Of a stretch of 64,000 nucleotides of DNA, positions 1 to 12,038 are shown in pieces (within the stretch, counting starts at the first letter, position 1; every line of letters starts with the position of its first letter). Below the pieces are notes generated by a model. The model did not search any database. It was not told the DNA's origin and worked only from the letters and a program-made list of their open reading frames with translations. Both the position numbers and the translations under genes were made by a program. The stretch comes from Orychophragmus violaceus (taxonomy: Eukaryota > Streptophyta > Magnoliopsida > Brassicales > Brassicaceae): positions 105,503,994 to 105,567,993 of the forward strand of contig CM058233.1 of assembly GCA_030180135.1 (NCBI GenBank), read 5' to 3'.

Positions 1-1014
1 GTATTCGATCACACGAATCGATAATCTCAACCCAATAACTAATTGTTTTATGGATGCAAAAAAAAAGAACTAGTTGTTTTATCTTTTGTTTAAACTCATT
101 ATATCTTTATTTTTACTCTGGTTTGTGAACTTTAATATCATGTTTAGTGAATAATTTGTTCTGTTTTTCTTCCATTTTGTTATTTACTTCATCACTTTAG
201 TTTCTTTGCTTTCATTTCATATATGTTGTTAGTGTAAAACCAGATCTCTTCTACTAGTTTATATTAAGAAACTTTGTGTATTTTTGGTGTTATAGTTCTT
301 TGTGAATTTGATCCAGAAATGTTATATCCACATACTATTCAATTATGATAACGTGTACATTAAATTTTAATTGGTGTGTAACACACAAACTTCATGAGCA
401 AAAGTAAAAGTTCGTATTGGAAGGTAATAGTAGTGTGTTGCTACTAAGTTGGAGTTAAATTGCCAATGGCAAAACAAACTATATTTCCATTGACTAGCTA
501 ACACATAAATGATTCTAATATGAATTAGGTTCAGTGGGTATATATGATGAACTGATGACGACGACGATATAATGGATGACGTATAAGGTTGTTGCAGTTT
601 CCAAACAATATTATCGCTTCACACTTTTTCTATTAAAAATGTAAATAATTGTTAAAAAAAAACTTCCATCGTCGTAGCAATTCGGGAATTAAAAACTTTT
701 TTTTTTTGTTCAAAGTTGCTAACAACTAGTATTAATCTTATAATAACGAAGCTGAAAAAAAAAGTTCAAGATAACATAATCCAGAAGTCAACGAAATTTA
801 TGATTCAGCCTTAATATTAATTGGATTTAAAATCTACTAAAATAAAATAATCCCAACAAAACCAAACTATTCGATACCAATAGTACTTTTCTTGCATGGA
901 AATGTTCCAATAATGCAAATTTCCCAATAATCATAAATAAAGTTTTGAAAATGATTTGAGAAATAATAATAAAAAAGCTAAAGAACTTTAAAATAAAACC
1001 GATAATCTCCATCT
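1..1014. other. 3' flank of VEL1, no gene seen
   Basis: AT-rich DNA downstream of the minus-strand VEL1 stop codon. It has poly-A/poly-T runs but no long open frame or recognisable repeat. It probably contains the VEL1 3' UTR next to position 1014. Confidence 0.6.
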
Positions 1015-3700
1015 CTAATGCCACAACTTCATGCAGAATCCAGACTGAACAACCGCAGACGCACCACTCCCAATCGCAGAACGCTTAATCGAAACGCGGT
1101 CGTTGAAAGTATGAACAAGCTGCTCAGCTAAAGCCACATGATCATCAGTAAACGTATCAATGAATATTTTCGCAACTCTAATCTCTTTTGACGTCGCTCT
1201 TAAGCTATACCAAGTCAGAAACTTCTCTCTGAAATCTTTCTCAATGTGTCCTGAACGCTCAAGCTGTCTGATAATCTTCACACAATGCTCTAATCCACTC
1301 TCTGATCCTCCGTTATCTGAATGATGATCACCGTTATTACCGTTTTGTTTAACTGATTTCCCGTTACGGTTCTTGGTTTGGTCTGACCTGAAAGGAGTGA
1401 TTGGCAAACTCGCATCTGAACTGACAAGATTTGTCGTAGTAACGTCTCTGTTCTTGTCAAGAACAGCTTCTTCGTCTTCCTCATCCAACAACACAATCTG
1501 TTCAACGTTTTTCTCAGTCTGTACAATGTCTGATCCGGTTGTTCTTGTCACATTCGACGGAGAATCTTTCTTGCCGTTGTTTGATTCAGCTTCAACAGAA
1601 GAAGGGTTAGAAGAGAATGTGCTGCAGTCTTCAGAGCCACGAGTCAAGACGTTGATTTCATCGGCACCCACTTCTCTGGTTCCACTAAAGGACACAACTT
1701 TGAAGCAATACTCAGAAGCTGGAGCTAATCCAGAGACAACAAATCTTGCGTTTGGAGTAAACAATGTGCAAGTTGATTTCTCCTGGTAATCTTTCTCAGT
1801 GATCTTACGATGCCAAATACTGTAATGAACGATGTTTGCAGGTGAGGCAACTTCGTTGGATGAGGCTAGAATCACTGTGAGAGAGGTTGAATTAACATCC
1901 TCAAATCTGATCTTGGTTGATACTGTATCTGCAGAACAATCTAGCAAACAAAAACAGAGAAGCAACGTTAATGATCTTACTTAAAAACATTACTCAATCA
2001 TTGAATACTGACCGTGCTTCATCTTGGAGCTAGGCAATGCAGCAACTACAGGAGGTGTAGTTTCTAATGTTTCAAGAGATTCAAGAACAGAAGAGCAAAG
2101 TTTCTGCACATCAGGTCCTGATTGTAGTCTGTTTACAATTCCTCTACCCATTTGACCAGTAAGAGGACCTACATCAGCTTCAAGACTCTTCACAGCTTCA
2201 TCAACAACCTCACAGAGTTTTCGGTATTTAGTCGAGCCATTTATAAGTTTCTGGACTAATAAAAGACGGTAACATAATACATCTACCCTTCTGGTTTCTT
2301 TAGCAATCGTCAGTTGCTTCTTCCAACATTCAAGCAAGCTGTTTGGTTTACTACAAGAGACACAGTAGAAGCAACACCCCTCATTATCCTTAGCAAGACC
2401 AGATTTTTCACTCTTGAAAGCACATTCAAGATGACATGAGAATCCACAAGAAGCACCCTCAAATGGAGGATCTGAGCTACATGTTAACCAGAGACTAGGA
2501 TCCTTGTTATCATCATACTTAAGACAAATGCAACAAGAACACCTACGACAAAACGAGTCTTCTTGTCTCAATATGGCCCGGCAAGCCAGATTCTTGCAGT
2601 AGATAGTATTCTCCTCACCTTTAGTGTTAACAGAGTTGCAGCTCCCTGAGGTTGGAATCACATAACGAGTAGGATTATCGATCTTTCTTTGTCTCTTGAT
2701 GTTTCTTTGAACAGGCAAACAATTAGAGTCTCTCTTCTTCCCATCATACTCTCCAGATTTTTTCTCAGATACAATTTTTAAAAGACTCTCGATGATCTTC
2801 ACTTTGGTTAGGCCAGTATATTTTCTTTCTTTTCCCATTTCTGCGCATAAGATCTGTAGAATCTCTTGGCGGCTCCATGCCTGTAACACTTCAGAAGCTA
2901 GATGTGATTGTTTTGATAGTTCATAAACAAGTTTTCTCTTCTCATCAACACTCATTTCACTGCATTTCGATGAGTCACCTGCACCTCCTGCATACAGAAG
3001 CTAAAAGTGAAACAAACCTTGACTCAAGTGACATCAAGGAGTCAAGAGAGAATCCAAACAAGATGCCAAAGCAAAGATCATGTTCTTTAGAATGCAATCG
3101 GAAAAAATGGACCAAGATCTCAAAGCAAAGAAGGATCAGCCGCGATGAAAGAATATAAGAATCAAAGGATGATGCTTTTTAGGAATTAGAACCCACATTC
3201 ATCAATAAGTTAACAGTAGTGACATCTCATGGCATCTCATTCTGTACAGAACCAAAGTCATCAAGTCTTGACGCACGATTAAATTATTTTAAAAAGCTCC
3301 AATTTATCAACCAATGATAGTGGAAAACACACACACAGAATAAACCAATCAACAAGAAAAGTGAAGACCCACCGTCAGAATCACCAATGAGAAACATATA
3401 AAACTTCAGACAGAAATCGAAAAAGAGATAATTTTGATGAACAAACACAAAAATAAGAACTCAGTAATCTAAGATCAGTAGCTAGCTAGTGAATACTACA
3501 GAGAGAGAAAGAAAAAAAGTCTGAGACTTTGAAATAAAATAAACACAAATCAGCATCCAAAGCTTTCATAATCAGCTAAAAAAGAAAGAGTAAATGAACA
3601 TTACATAGGGAAAAAACAAAAGAGACACGGATGTCGATAAATCTTAAGCAACCAATGGAAACCCACAATCGATAAAGTTACCATCGAGAGAAGAAGCCAT
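1015..3700 (-). CDS. VEL1: VEL1/VIL2-type VIN3-like PHD-finger and FN3 protein
   Basis: Nuclear cofactor family (VIN3, VRN5, VEL1) that works with Polycomb PRC2 to silence flowering repressors such as FLC-clade genes. Coding exons read from splice sites: 3682-3700 (M-A-S-S-L-D and the first base of G), 2013-2987 and 1015-1940; frames join in phase and give about 639 residues. Order: N-terminal basic/helical part; atypical Cys-rich PHD region at about 135-230 (many CxxC pairs, including CRRCSCCICL); fibronectin III domain at about 335-430 (starts TKIRFEDV); acidic Ser/Asn-rich linker; C-terminal VEL (VID) domain from about 546 (LEHCVKIIRQLE) to the end GFCMKLWH. The start ATG at 3700 is chosen because exon 1 splices in frame and matches the family N-terminus; an in-frame ATG at 2955 is internal. 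Intron 1 is 694 bp and carries no signal I could read. The full-length C-terminus argues against a pseudogene. VEL1 is preferred over VRN5/VIN3 from sequence similarity and from the following ATR2 and SmF genes. Confidence 0.93.
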
Positions 3701-4110
3701 GAGCAAAGAACGTTAATCAACCCCACATTACCATAAGAATTAAGAACCAACCTGCGATATTAAGAAAAGGACAAAAAGTTAGGGGAGAGAATATGAAGAA
3801 AAAAAATAAAAACTTGTGGGTGCAGAGAGAGAGAGATCGGCGAAAAGAAAAGACGAGAATAATAAAGATGGCTTACCAAAAAAGGGAAGATATTCGTCGA
3901 GCTAAGAAGAGACTAAATCGGAACGTTTTGTTTCTCTCTCCCTCTTCGGAAAAGTTTCGGAGAACGGAGACGACCGGAGAAGAGAGAGAGAGAGCCGATG
4001 TGTGAGAGCAAAGGAAGAGAGAGAGAAGATGCGGAGGGACTATGGGAAGAAGAGAAGAGAGAGAGACAGGCCTATAGAGATGATGAGGACATGCAGTTTA
4101 TTTACGGTAG
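3701..4110 (-). promoter_or_regulatory. GA/CT-rich leader and probable promoter of VEL1
   Basis: Upstream of the VEL1 ATG the coding strand is rich in CT repeats (GA on the plus strand), densest at about 3820-4075. A donor-like GGTAAG on the minus strand near 3878 suggests a 5' UTR intron between it and the ATG at 3700. GA-repeat DNA is the kind of site bound by plant BASIC PENTACYSTEINE proteins; that this happens here is inference. Two short open frames on the plus strand are by-products of the repeat. Confidence 0.45.
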
Positions 4111-4715
4111 GCCCCAAAAAAGTCTTTTTATTTTTTATTTTTTAACCTCTTTTTGTTCACGTTACTTCTGTGATTTCCTACTTTTTTAAGTTTTATTATA
4201 TGTGATTTTAGGTAATATAAACAAATATATCGTATGTAATTTAGTATGATAGTATATCTGTATAACACATGATACGATAGCTGGTATTATAACGTCAAAC
4301 ATGATCATAAGATAAGCATGAACTATAGATAGTAGTAAGTTCAGATTCTTTCCAAGTATTAAAAGATAAAATGTTTTAAATGCTAGTAGTTGCAGCTGAC
4401 AAAACATGTATGATAAAATATGTATAGACGAAACTATTATAATTTTGAGGTATAAAATAATACGTTGTATACTAAAATTATTTATTTATAAAAAAAAATA
4501 AATTACATTTAATCTGTATATAAAAAAACAAATTACATTTAATCTGTAGTAGATTATTTTTATTTATTCAGTCAACACCACTATATATCAAATAGTATAA
4601 ATAGTAAATAAATATAGTTTTAACCGCTTGAAAAATAATCCGCTCTAACTATTATCACAATTGAAAGTCAAATTCAAAAGTTCCACCAAAAATAAATATG
4701 ACTTGGAATAAATTG
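4111..4715. other. AT-rich intergenic DNA
   Basis: No gene seen. A short tandem duplication of an AAATTACATTTAATCTGTA unit lies at about 4500-4550. Confidence 0.5.
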
Positions 4716-5183
4716 TTGGGTTTGATTGGTGTAATAATATTAAAAACGTTATAGACATACACCGCTTTGTTTATTACCAATCACGAAAAAGTTATCAAAA
4801 ATTATAGGCTCCGATTGGTGACACTATAGTAAAAACGTTAGAGGCTTACCGCTTTGTTTGTTACCAATCACCAAAACGTTTTAAAAGCTACAGTAAAAAC
4901 GATTACTCTCAGTTTTTTGTTACCGCTTTCTCTAACAGCTTTCGCTAACAGCTTTCACTTACAGTTTTGCACTATTCAACCGCTTACCACTTTCGCCAAC
5001 CGCTAATCTAACCGTTCCGCTTTTGTTCACCAATCATATCCATAGTAAAAATGATTACTCTAAACTTGTTGTTACCGCTTTCGCTAACAATTTTTTTACT
5101 TACAGTTTGACAATATTCAACCGTTTATTACTTCCATTAACCGCTAATATAATCGTTTCACTTTTGTTCGCTAACAGAACCCA
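4716..5183. repeat. Candidate MITE made of two tandemly duplicated blocks
   Basis: The sequence begins with GGGTTTGATTGGTG and ends with GCTAACAGAACCC, imperfect inverted ends. Inside, a block of about 85 bp (GATTGGTG ... ACCGCTTTGTTT ... TTACCAATCAC) occurs twice, and a second block of about 145 bp (TTACCGCTTTCGCTAACA ... CCGCTTTTGTTCACC) occurs twice. ATTGGTG and CACCAAT appear as inverted pairs. It has no coding capacity. The short inverted ends resemble a non-autonomous hAT-like element, but I found no clean 8-bp target duplication, so the class is uncertain. Confidence 0.4.
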
Positions 5184-5354
5184 TTGACAGTATTAGATTT
5201 GGACAAATAGTAGTCCTCATTCTAATCAAATATTCAAACTTAAACATTTAGTTTTATACAAATATAAATTATAAACTAAAAATGACTAGAATGATCAATT
5301 TATTGATAATTAACAGCTGAAAACCACTATAAAATTGCTTTAAACTCTTGTATA

Positions 5355-6032
5355 TGAAGGAATTTCTAGCAGTTCCTAATCTAATTAGGCAACCCTAGTC
5401 TGAATTCCGAGCCTATGATCTAAGGTTCATGTAATTGAATCTATAAGATCTCAGAATTACCTGGTGATTAGCAGCGGAAGATTTGCAGATAATCGAGATC
5501 TAAAGCGCCTCAAATGCTGCGCCTCTACTGATATCCACACGCACACAAACTGAACAGCAGGGATGCTAGTGCCTATAGAGATCCAATCTCTTCAGAGGTT
5601 TCTATCTGTGTTCTGGTGGCTGTGAATTAGGTTAGTCATCAGTTTAGGTCGACCATATATCTTATATATGTCGACTTAAACCATGACGGAATTAACCAAC
5701 GATTAACCGAATTAATCTGATTAATCCGCGAGTGCATCGATCGTTGCACTATATGCATCGATCGATGCAGTCCCAGAACATTGATATCGAATGCATATCA
5801 AATATGCATTCACTAGATCATTACATTAATGATCAACCTCGTCTTTAACGTCCAATTTGCTTAGGTGTGTGACCCTGTAGGATCATATAACACTAGCAAT
5901 GAGTTCTAAACTCATTGATCATAAGTGGCTTCGAGCAAAGCATTATGACTACCTAGTATTATATGATTGTCTCATCTCGACAATACAACTATCACTTAGA
6001 GCAAGTACAATAGATTTCAGGACATACCAACA
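5355..6032 (-). repeat. 3' LTR of the copia element
   Basis: Direct repeat partner of 11355-12033, with TG...CA ends (minus strand TGTTGG...TTCA). It contains one 37-bp palindromic unit at 5733-5769 made of two 16-bp arms around CTATA. The purine tract GTGGGAGAT (minus strand, 6033-6041) lies immediately before it. Confidence 0.92.
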
Positions 6033-6826
6033 ATCTCCCACTTGTACTGGAATCATCTATTCCCATAATCCCTTCGTCACTATATCTCGATCTAGCATAA
6101 GGCAAGAACCGTGTCATCCTTATTGAGCCAAGATCATGTTCATCGAACTCCGATTTATACTGACAAGACAAACGACTGACAATCACCTCGTTTGAGTGTG
6201 GCCACACATTTCTCAGTATCAAATCTTCGATGAGCCCTGAGATATTTATCTCCTGTTATATAGGAGGGACAAATCCCATCTTGTTTCATCCCTGTCTCTT
6301 CACACGCTTCATGATACGCCCAATCAATGCCTTTATAGTCACCAGTTACGGCTGACGTTTGACAAGGTTAAAGCGGACCAATTCACATGTAAGAGAACAT
6401 GATGAACTCAGGTCTAAGGACTATACTCTATAGTCGTAATGAAAACTCTCATGACACTTATATAACTATCCCGTTGAGTTCTCATCAGTGGGTCATGTCC
6501 GATCATGTGTTCTCCAACACATATCTATGTGATTGACTTTAATACTCTTATTAATGACTCCATGAAACTTAGTCATCAGTCACCTCACATACTGGTCTCA
6601 CGCGGTTGTTAATGTCCCACTTTAACAACCTCGACCAGGGACCAACATAATTTATGTCATTTATTATCTATATGGTTTCATGATCAAGTCACATACTTGA
6701 TGACCTATAAAATGTCACAAATTACTTCGGGACTATTATTTAATAACCATTATTAAATAATACAGATGTCAGATTTCAATAACATAATCAAATTATGTTT
6801 ATACGAACATCATATCATAACTAAAA

Positions 6827-7470
6827 TTAATAACAATGACTCCCACTAAAATTAAGATCACATCTTAAGACATCTAATGCCTTTAGCAGTAGCATGACCC
6901 TCATTCGCCCTTGCTCAGTGTGTGTCGAAAGACACTGCGTCTTGCTAAGAGTAATACCAAGAGTCATTTGCACGAAGCCCTTCTTGGAATCCTGCATTTT
7001 GGACATGTGCAAGGCCTTATCACTATAAGTATCTTGACACAATCCAATTAGCTTATCCAATCTATCTCTATAGATTCTTATTCCAAGAATGTATACTGTT
7101 TCTCCCATAATTTTATCGAAAAACAACTTTCGAATCAAGTCTTAACAGACTGAAACAATGGAACTTCATTTTCGAGAAGTAGTATGTTATCAACATACAA
7201 TACCAGAAATGCAACTGCGCTCCCACTAGTCATCTTGTAAACATTCGGTTCCTCTTCATTTCTGATAAAATCAAACCTTTTGATTACTTTATCAAAACGA
7301 AGATTCCAACTCCGAGATGCTTGCTTCAATCCATAAATGGATCGATGAAGCTTGCATATCTTCCTAGCAACATTAGGATCAATGAAAACTTCAGGTTGTG
7401 TCATTTACACATCCCTTTCCATAATTCCATTAAGGAAAACTGTTTTCACATCCATCTGCCAGATCTCATA
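6827..7470 (-). pseudogene. Reverse transcriptase remnant of the copia element
   Basis: Broken copia RT. The frame at 7135-7404 contains KLHRSIYGLKQASRSWN and the palm motif, which reads YVDNILL where active copia RTs have YVDD; the second catalytic aspartate is replaced by asparagine (near 7200). A stop separates it from the following frame at 6827-7138 (ETVYILGIRIYRDR). Upstream bases to about 7470 read as the preceding RT segment through stops. The RNase H domain expected between 6042 and 6826 is not readable. This enzyme is inactive twice over, by substitution and by disruption. Confidence 0.85.
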
Positions 7471-8047
7471 ACCATTATGAGTGGCAGTTGCTAGGAGAAT
7501 CCGAATGGACATAAGCACGGTGTCTGGGATTAGGTTTCTTCACAGTCAATACCATGAATTTACTTGAAACCTTTTCCACCAACCTAGCTTTGTATATCTG
7601 AATATAACCATTTTCGGATTCAGCGACTTTCAGCCATTTTCGGAGTCAAGGCCCATCATTGCTTCTTCAAAATTCGCAGGCCCATCACTTTCAATGATCT
7701 GTAGATCACGGCAATTGGTTACGAGAAATCCATATTTCTCGGGTTTGTGACGGATCCTTTCGGATCTGCGAGCTTCAGTTTTCTGTAAAAGTCGCGCACA
7801 CATATCTCATATGTATACTTTTACCACGACCTAATTAACCAAGATTTAAACCGTAGTTAATTAAGTCATAAACCAAAATCAACATTTGGTTCGCGATCTG
7901 TGTCGATCGATGCAACTTTTGTGTCGATCGACACTTCTTCAGAAACTCGCCATTTAAATGTATATCGAATATACATTCACCAGATCCTTTTAAACTCTAG
8001 GCACCACAGGTGCAGGTTCTACAAGCAACAAACAATTTGTTCTCGAA

Positions 8048-8570
8048 CTAGTCGTAAAAGTAACATGCCTTGGTTTTGTTAGGACAACCAATGAAGTAGC
8101 ACTTATCAGATTTGGGTGTGAGCTTATCAGAGATTAAACGTTTTATATAAGTCTCGCAACTCCAAATCTCCATGATGGATAAATCAGAAACATTTCCATT
8201 CCACATCTCATGTGGTATCTCTATGACTGATTTTGATGGAACTCTATTTAAAATAAACTCAGACATTTTAGAGCGTATTCTTAGAAAGATAATGGAAGAT
8301 CTAAGTGACTCATCATTAATCGAACCATATCTAATAAAGTCCGATTCAGAAGGAGTGAATTGTGAAACACTTTCACAATCTCTCATATGATCACTAAATT
8401 CTTGACTTAAGTATTCACCTCCATGATCTCATCGTAGAGGTTTAATACCTTTGCCAAATTGATTATGTACTTCATTTTGTAACTCTTTGAACTTTTAAAG
8501 ATTCTGACTTATGCCTTATAAATAAGGCATAACCGTACCTTCTGAAAATATCAGTAAAGGTAATGAAGCA
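8048..8570 (-). pseudogene. Integrase remnant of the copia element
   Basis: The frame at 8048-8386 has NRVPSKSVIEIPHEMWNG and KRLISDKLTPKSDKCYFIG, the C-terminal part of copia integrase. Sequence to about 8570 reads as the integrase core in pieces, through stops. The catalytic D,D,E set cannot be followed in one frame. Between here and gag (8951-9300) a broken protease/pre-integrase stretch can be read. 7470-8047 is a degenerate spacer holding another 37-bp palindromic unit at 7899-7935. Confidence 0.75.
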
Positions 8571-9300
8571 CTGAAAATTTCCTCTAGCATTTGCGCTTAT
8601 CGGGCCATGTACATTCGTATGTATAAAGCCCAATAATCCTCTGGCCCATTCATTTTATCCGTTCGTTCGCAACTTGTATCGATCGTTGCATACATGCATC
8701 GATCGACACTACCTTAGTTGAAAGGAGCCTCAGTCGTTTTCCAATAAACAAGATTCACTTTACTCATTTTGATTCATAATCAGATGAGCCCAAAAGCCCA
8801 TCACTATGGAGCTTCTGAATCTGTTTCTCATTTATGTGGCTCAAAACGACAATGCCAGAGAAAAAGTTTGATTCGTATCTTTTGACTTGAATCTCTCGGT
8901 ACTAATGTTATAGTTAGGCACATTATGGTTTAGAACATAAAGTCCATTCTCTAATGGATTGCTACTATATAATATATCACTGTAATCAAATGAATAACAC
9001 TTATTCTTGATTTGAGAACTGATATCCTTCCATATCCAAACAATGAATAGAAATAATCTTTCTGCTCATAGCAGGTACATAGTAGCAGTTTCAAGTTCAA
9101 AACATGCCATAAAAGGAAAAACAAATGAAATACTCCTACGGTTAATGCAGCAACTCTTGCTCCATTCACACTCATAGGTCCACTTGTTCTTTCTCCATAG
9201 TCCTACTTTTGCTCAGGCCCTGCACATTTTCACAAAATATGAGTACCACAGCTGGTATCCAATACCCAACAAGTAGGATTATAAGAAGTAACATTTACTT

Positions 9301-10179
9301 CTATAACATAATACCTGAAGAAGAAGTCTCGTACGTCTTCTTCAGCTTCTCATAATCTTCCAAGAATTTATTGCAGTTTCTTTTCAAATGCCCATAACCA
9401 TTACAATAACGGCACTTAACATCTTCAGAAGGACTGGTTTTAACCTTAGGAACATGGCCAGACTCGCTTGGATTCACAATCGAGCTCGTCTTGCCATCAC
9501 CTTTGTTCTTACCAAGTTTCTTAAACTTTTTACCCTTTTGTACCATAAGGACATTTGGGGTGTCCTTCTTGATGTTAGGTTCAGCAGTCTTAAGCATCCC
9601 ATGCAATTCAGTCAACGTCTTCGTCAAGTTGTTCATGTTATAGTTCATAACAAATTGATCATAGCTTGACGGCAGCGACTAAAGAATGATGTCAGTAGCC
9701 AACTCTTGGCTAATGGGACAATCCAGTTTCCCCAGGTTATCAATATAACCCATCATCTTAATGACATGAGGACTAACTGGTTCGCCCATTGGTAGCTTGC
9801 ACTCAATCAGAGACCTAACCGTCTGGTATCTCTGAGTTCGTGCCTGCTCCTGAAACATACTTTTCAGGCCAGTGATCATCTCTTTTGGCGACTCCACGTA
9901 CTCATATTGCTTCTGCAATTCCGAGTTCATGGTAGCCAACATGAGACAACTCACATCCACCGCATCATTAGAATGCTTATCCCAAGCATCCTTATCTGAC
10001 TGCCAGGCATTGGCTCGGTACTTCTTGGGGAGAACTTTCTCAAGGACATAGTCCTTTTTCTCCTGTTTGAGAACAATTCTCAAGTTCCGATACCATTCAA
10101 GAAAGTTGGATCCATTTAACTTGTCCTTCTCAAGGACGGATCGCATGGAGAAATTGTTACGAAGGTTTGTGCTAGACAT
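9301..10179 (-). pseudogene. Gag remnant of the copia element with a nonsense mutation
   Basis: The first frame (9679-10179) starts at an ATG and looks like a copia gag N-terminal domain (LEWYRNLRIVLKQEKKDYVL; later YQTVRSLIECKLPMGEPV). It ends at a TAG near 9679, and the same frame continues downstream to 9301 with a CCHC zinc knuckle (CRYCNGYGHLKRNC), so a single nonsense change split one gag. This part would bind element RNA in the virus-like particle. The rest of the polyprotein follows only in fragments. Confidence 0.85.
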
Positions 10180-11341
10180 AGCTGAAAAACAAGGGAGGTT
10201 TTAGTTATGATGTTCAAGAAATGAGAAGTCTTAACTATTAAGAAAACTTGCATTATATTCAAACAATGATTCCTCAGATGAATATAATGATCCAAGACCC
10301 TTACTTCACTAAACTTGAGTGAGCCACTGGCTATCACCCAAATTTTAGCTATCTAGGTAAGCAACAACTTTGCTAGTTATATCCAATATAACTCTTGGTT
10401 GTGGATTGACATCTCATGCCCAATCCACCTGATGTCTCTAGGCCCAAAACGATTTTGATAGCCCAGTCAAGTAAACCAATCTCTTAAGTCATGTAATTGT
10501 TGACGCCTTGCACTGCAAGCCCATCAACACGATTACTTCCTGCCTTACTCATGTAATTGTGGATACCTTGCACTGCAAACCTATCACTCAATGAACCGAG
10601 TCTTGACAGTTGACAAGATTGGAAAGACATCAAGTATCACTTGATATTTGATTGAGGAACAGAACCTTAAAACGTTCAGTTTTATTATGTTTTAATTCTT
10701 ATAATTAATTGATTTATCTTGCTTCGGTTCTGTGATTTCAGGTTCAATAACCTAAACCATCAAATCTGATGTCGACCGATACTACTATAGTATCGATTGA
10801 TGCAGAATAACCAAAAGCAATCCGCGATAACCAATCAATCCAACTGATCCGGTTTTGAATACCGGTCAGCGTCGATCGATGCTACATTAGCATCGGTCGA
10901 TGCTAACCTAATCAAACCAATCGCAATTAAACCATTCACAGTGTTCGACCATCATTAACCAAGCTCGATAACCGGTCCAATCCAATTGAACTGATTCATC
11001 AATCTTGCGAAGTTTGTGTCGATCGATGCAACGCTTGTGTCGATCGACACTAGGCGAAAACTAAGGTTTATTCGGATTTTCGCCCTGCATCGATCGATGC
11101 CGGATTGGCATCGATCGACACCATGCGAAAAACCCTAAATTTTATTCGGGTTTTCGCCCTGTGTCGATCGATGCCGGATTGGCAACGATCGACACTATGC
11201 GGAAAACCCTAAGACGTTTTTCGAACAAACCCTAAACTAGGTTTTTCATGAAAACAAATTTTAGCAAGTTTGTATCAACCATGCACAGATTCAGATTCAA
11301 CTAATCTAATCAACATGCTACAGATTCAATGGAACCCTAAA
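10180..11341 (-). repeat. Copia leader carrying five 37-bp palindromic units
   Basis: Non-coding region between the primer-binding site and gag. Units at 10768-10804, 10868-10904, 11015-11051, 11086-11122 and 11160-11196 each consist of a 16-base arm, a 5-base centre and a second 16-base arm (for example TGTGTCGATCGATGCA, ACGCT, TGTGTCGATCGACACT). The arms carry the self-complementary core TCGATCGA or a one- or two-base variant. The spacers between units are unrelated except near 11050-11160, where units plus flanks (GCGAAAAAC..., TTTTCGCCCTG) repeat at about 71-74 bp. Further units occur at 7899, 8675 and in both LTRs. Confidence 0.9.
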
Positions 11342-11353
11342 GCTCTGATACCA
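11342..11353 (-). other. Copia primer-binding site (initiator Met tRNA)
   Basis: Minus strand reads TGGTATCAGAGC one base inside the 5' LTR. This is the standard Ty1/copia site complementary to the 3' end of the initiator methionine tRNA, which primes minus-strand DNA synthesis. Confidence 0.92.
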
Positions 11354-11354
11354 C

Positions 11355-12033
11355 TGAAGGAATTTCTAGCAGTTCCTAATCCAATTAGGAAACCCTAGTC
11401 TGAATTCCGAGCCTAGGATCTAAGGTTCATGTAATTGAATCTATGAGATCTCAGAATTACCTGGTGATTAGCAGCAGAAGATTTGCAGATAATCGAGATC
11501 TAAAGCGCCTCAAATGCTGCGCCTCTACTGGTATCCACACGCACACAAACTGAACAGCAGGGATGCTAGTGCCTATAGAGATCCAATCTCTTCAGAGGTT
11601 TCTATTTGTGTTCTGGTGGCTGTGAATTAGGTTAGTCATCAGTTTAGGTCGACCATATATCTTATATATGTCGACTTAAACCATGAAAGAATTAACCAAC
11701 GATTAACCGAATTAATCTGATTAATCCGCGAGTGCATCGATCGTTGCACTATATGCATCGATCGATGCAGTCCCAGAACATTGATATCGAATGCATATCA
11801 AATATGCATTCACTAGATCATTACATTAATGATCAACCTCGTCTTTAACGTCCAGTTTGCTTAGGTGTGTGACCCTGTAGGATCATATAACACTAGCAAT
11901 GAGTTCTAAACTCATTGATCATAAGTGGCTTCTAGCAAAGCATTATGACTACCTAGTATTATATGATTGTCTCATCTCGACAATACAACTATCACTTAGA
12001 GCAAGTACAATAGATTTCAGGACATTCCCAACA
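11355..12033 (-). repeat. 5' LTR of the copia element
   Basis: Partner of 5355-6032, followed on the plus strand by the target duplication GTATA (12034-12038). It carries the same palindromic unit at 11733-11769. It should contain the element promoter. Confidence 0.92.
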
Positions 12034-12038
12034 GTATA

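Larger units (their letters stand above)
5355..12033 (-). mobile_element. Ty1/copia LTR retrotransposon, complete ends, decayed coding region
   Basis: About 6.7-kb element on the minus strand. Both LTRs are present (678 and 679 bp). A perfect 5-bp target duplication GTATA lies at 5350-5354 and 12034-12038. The primer-binding site matches the initiator Met tRNA, and a purine tract adjoins the 3' LTR. The gag-integrase-RT order is the copia order. The LTRs differ at roughly a dozen positions (about 1.8 percent by eye), so it is much older than the two Athila-type insertions. Stop codons, frameshifts, an altered RT active site and loss of the RNase H end mean it cannot move on its own. The about 1.2-kb leader before gag is unusually long and carries palindromic 37-bp units. 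Confidence 0.93.

Noticed and set aside
1373..1789. 138-codon plus-strand frame
   Set aside because: Antisense shadow of the VEL1 last exon.
3793..4189. Two charged plus-strand frames rich in Arg/Glu
   Set aside because: Translations of the GA repeat in the VEL1 leader; composition explains them.
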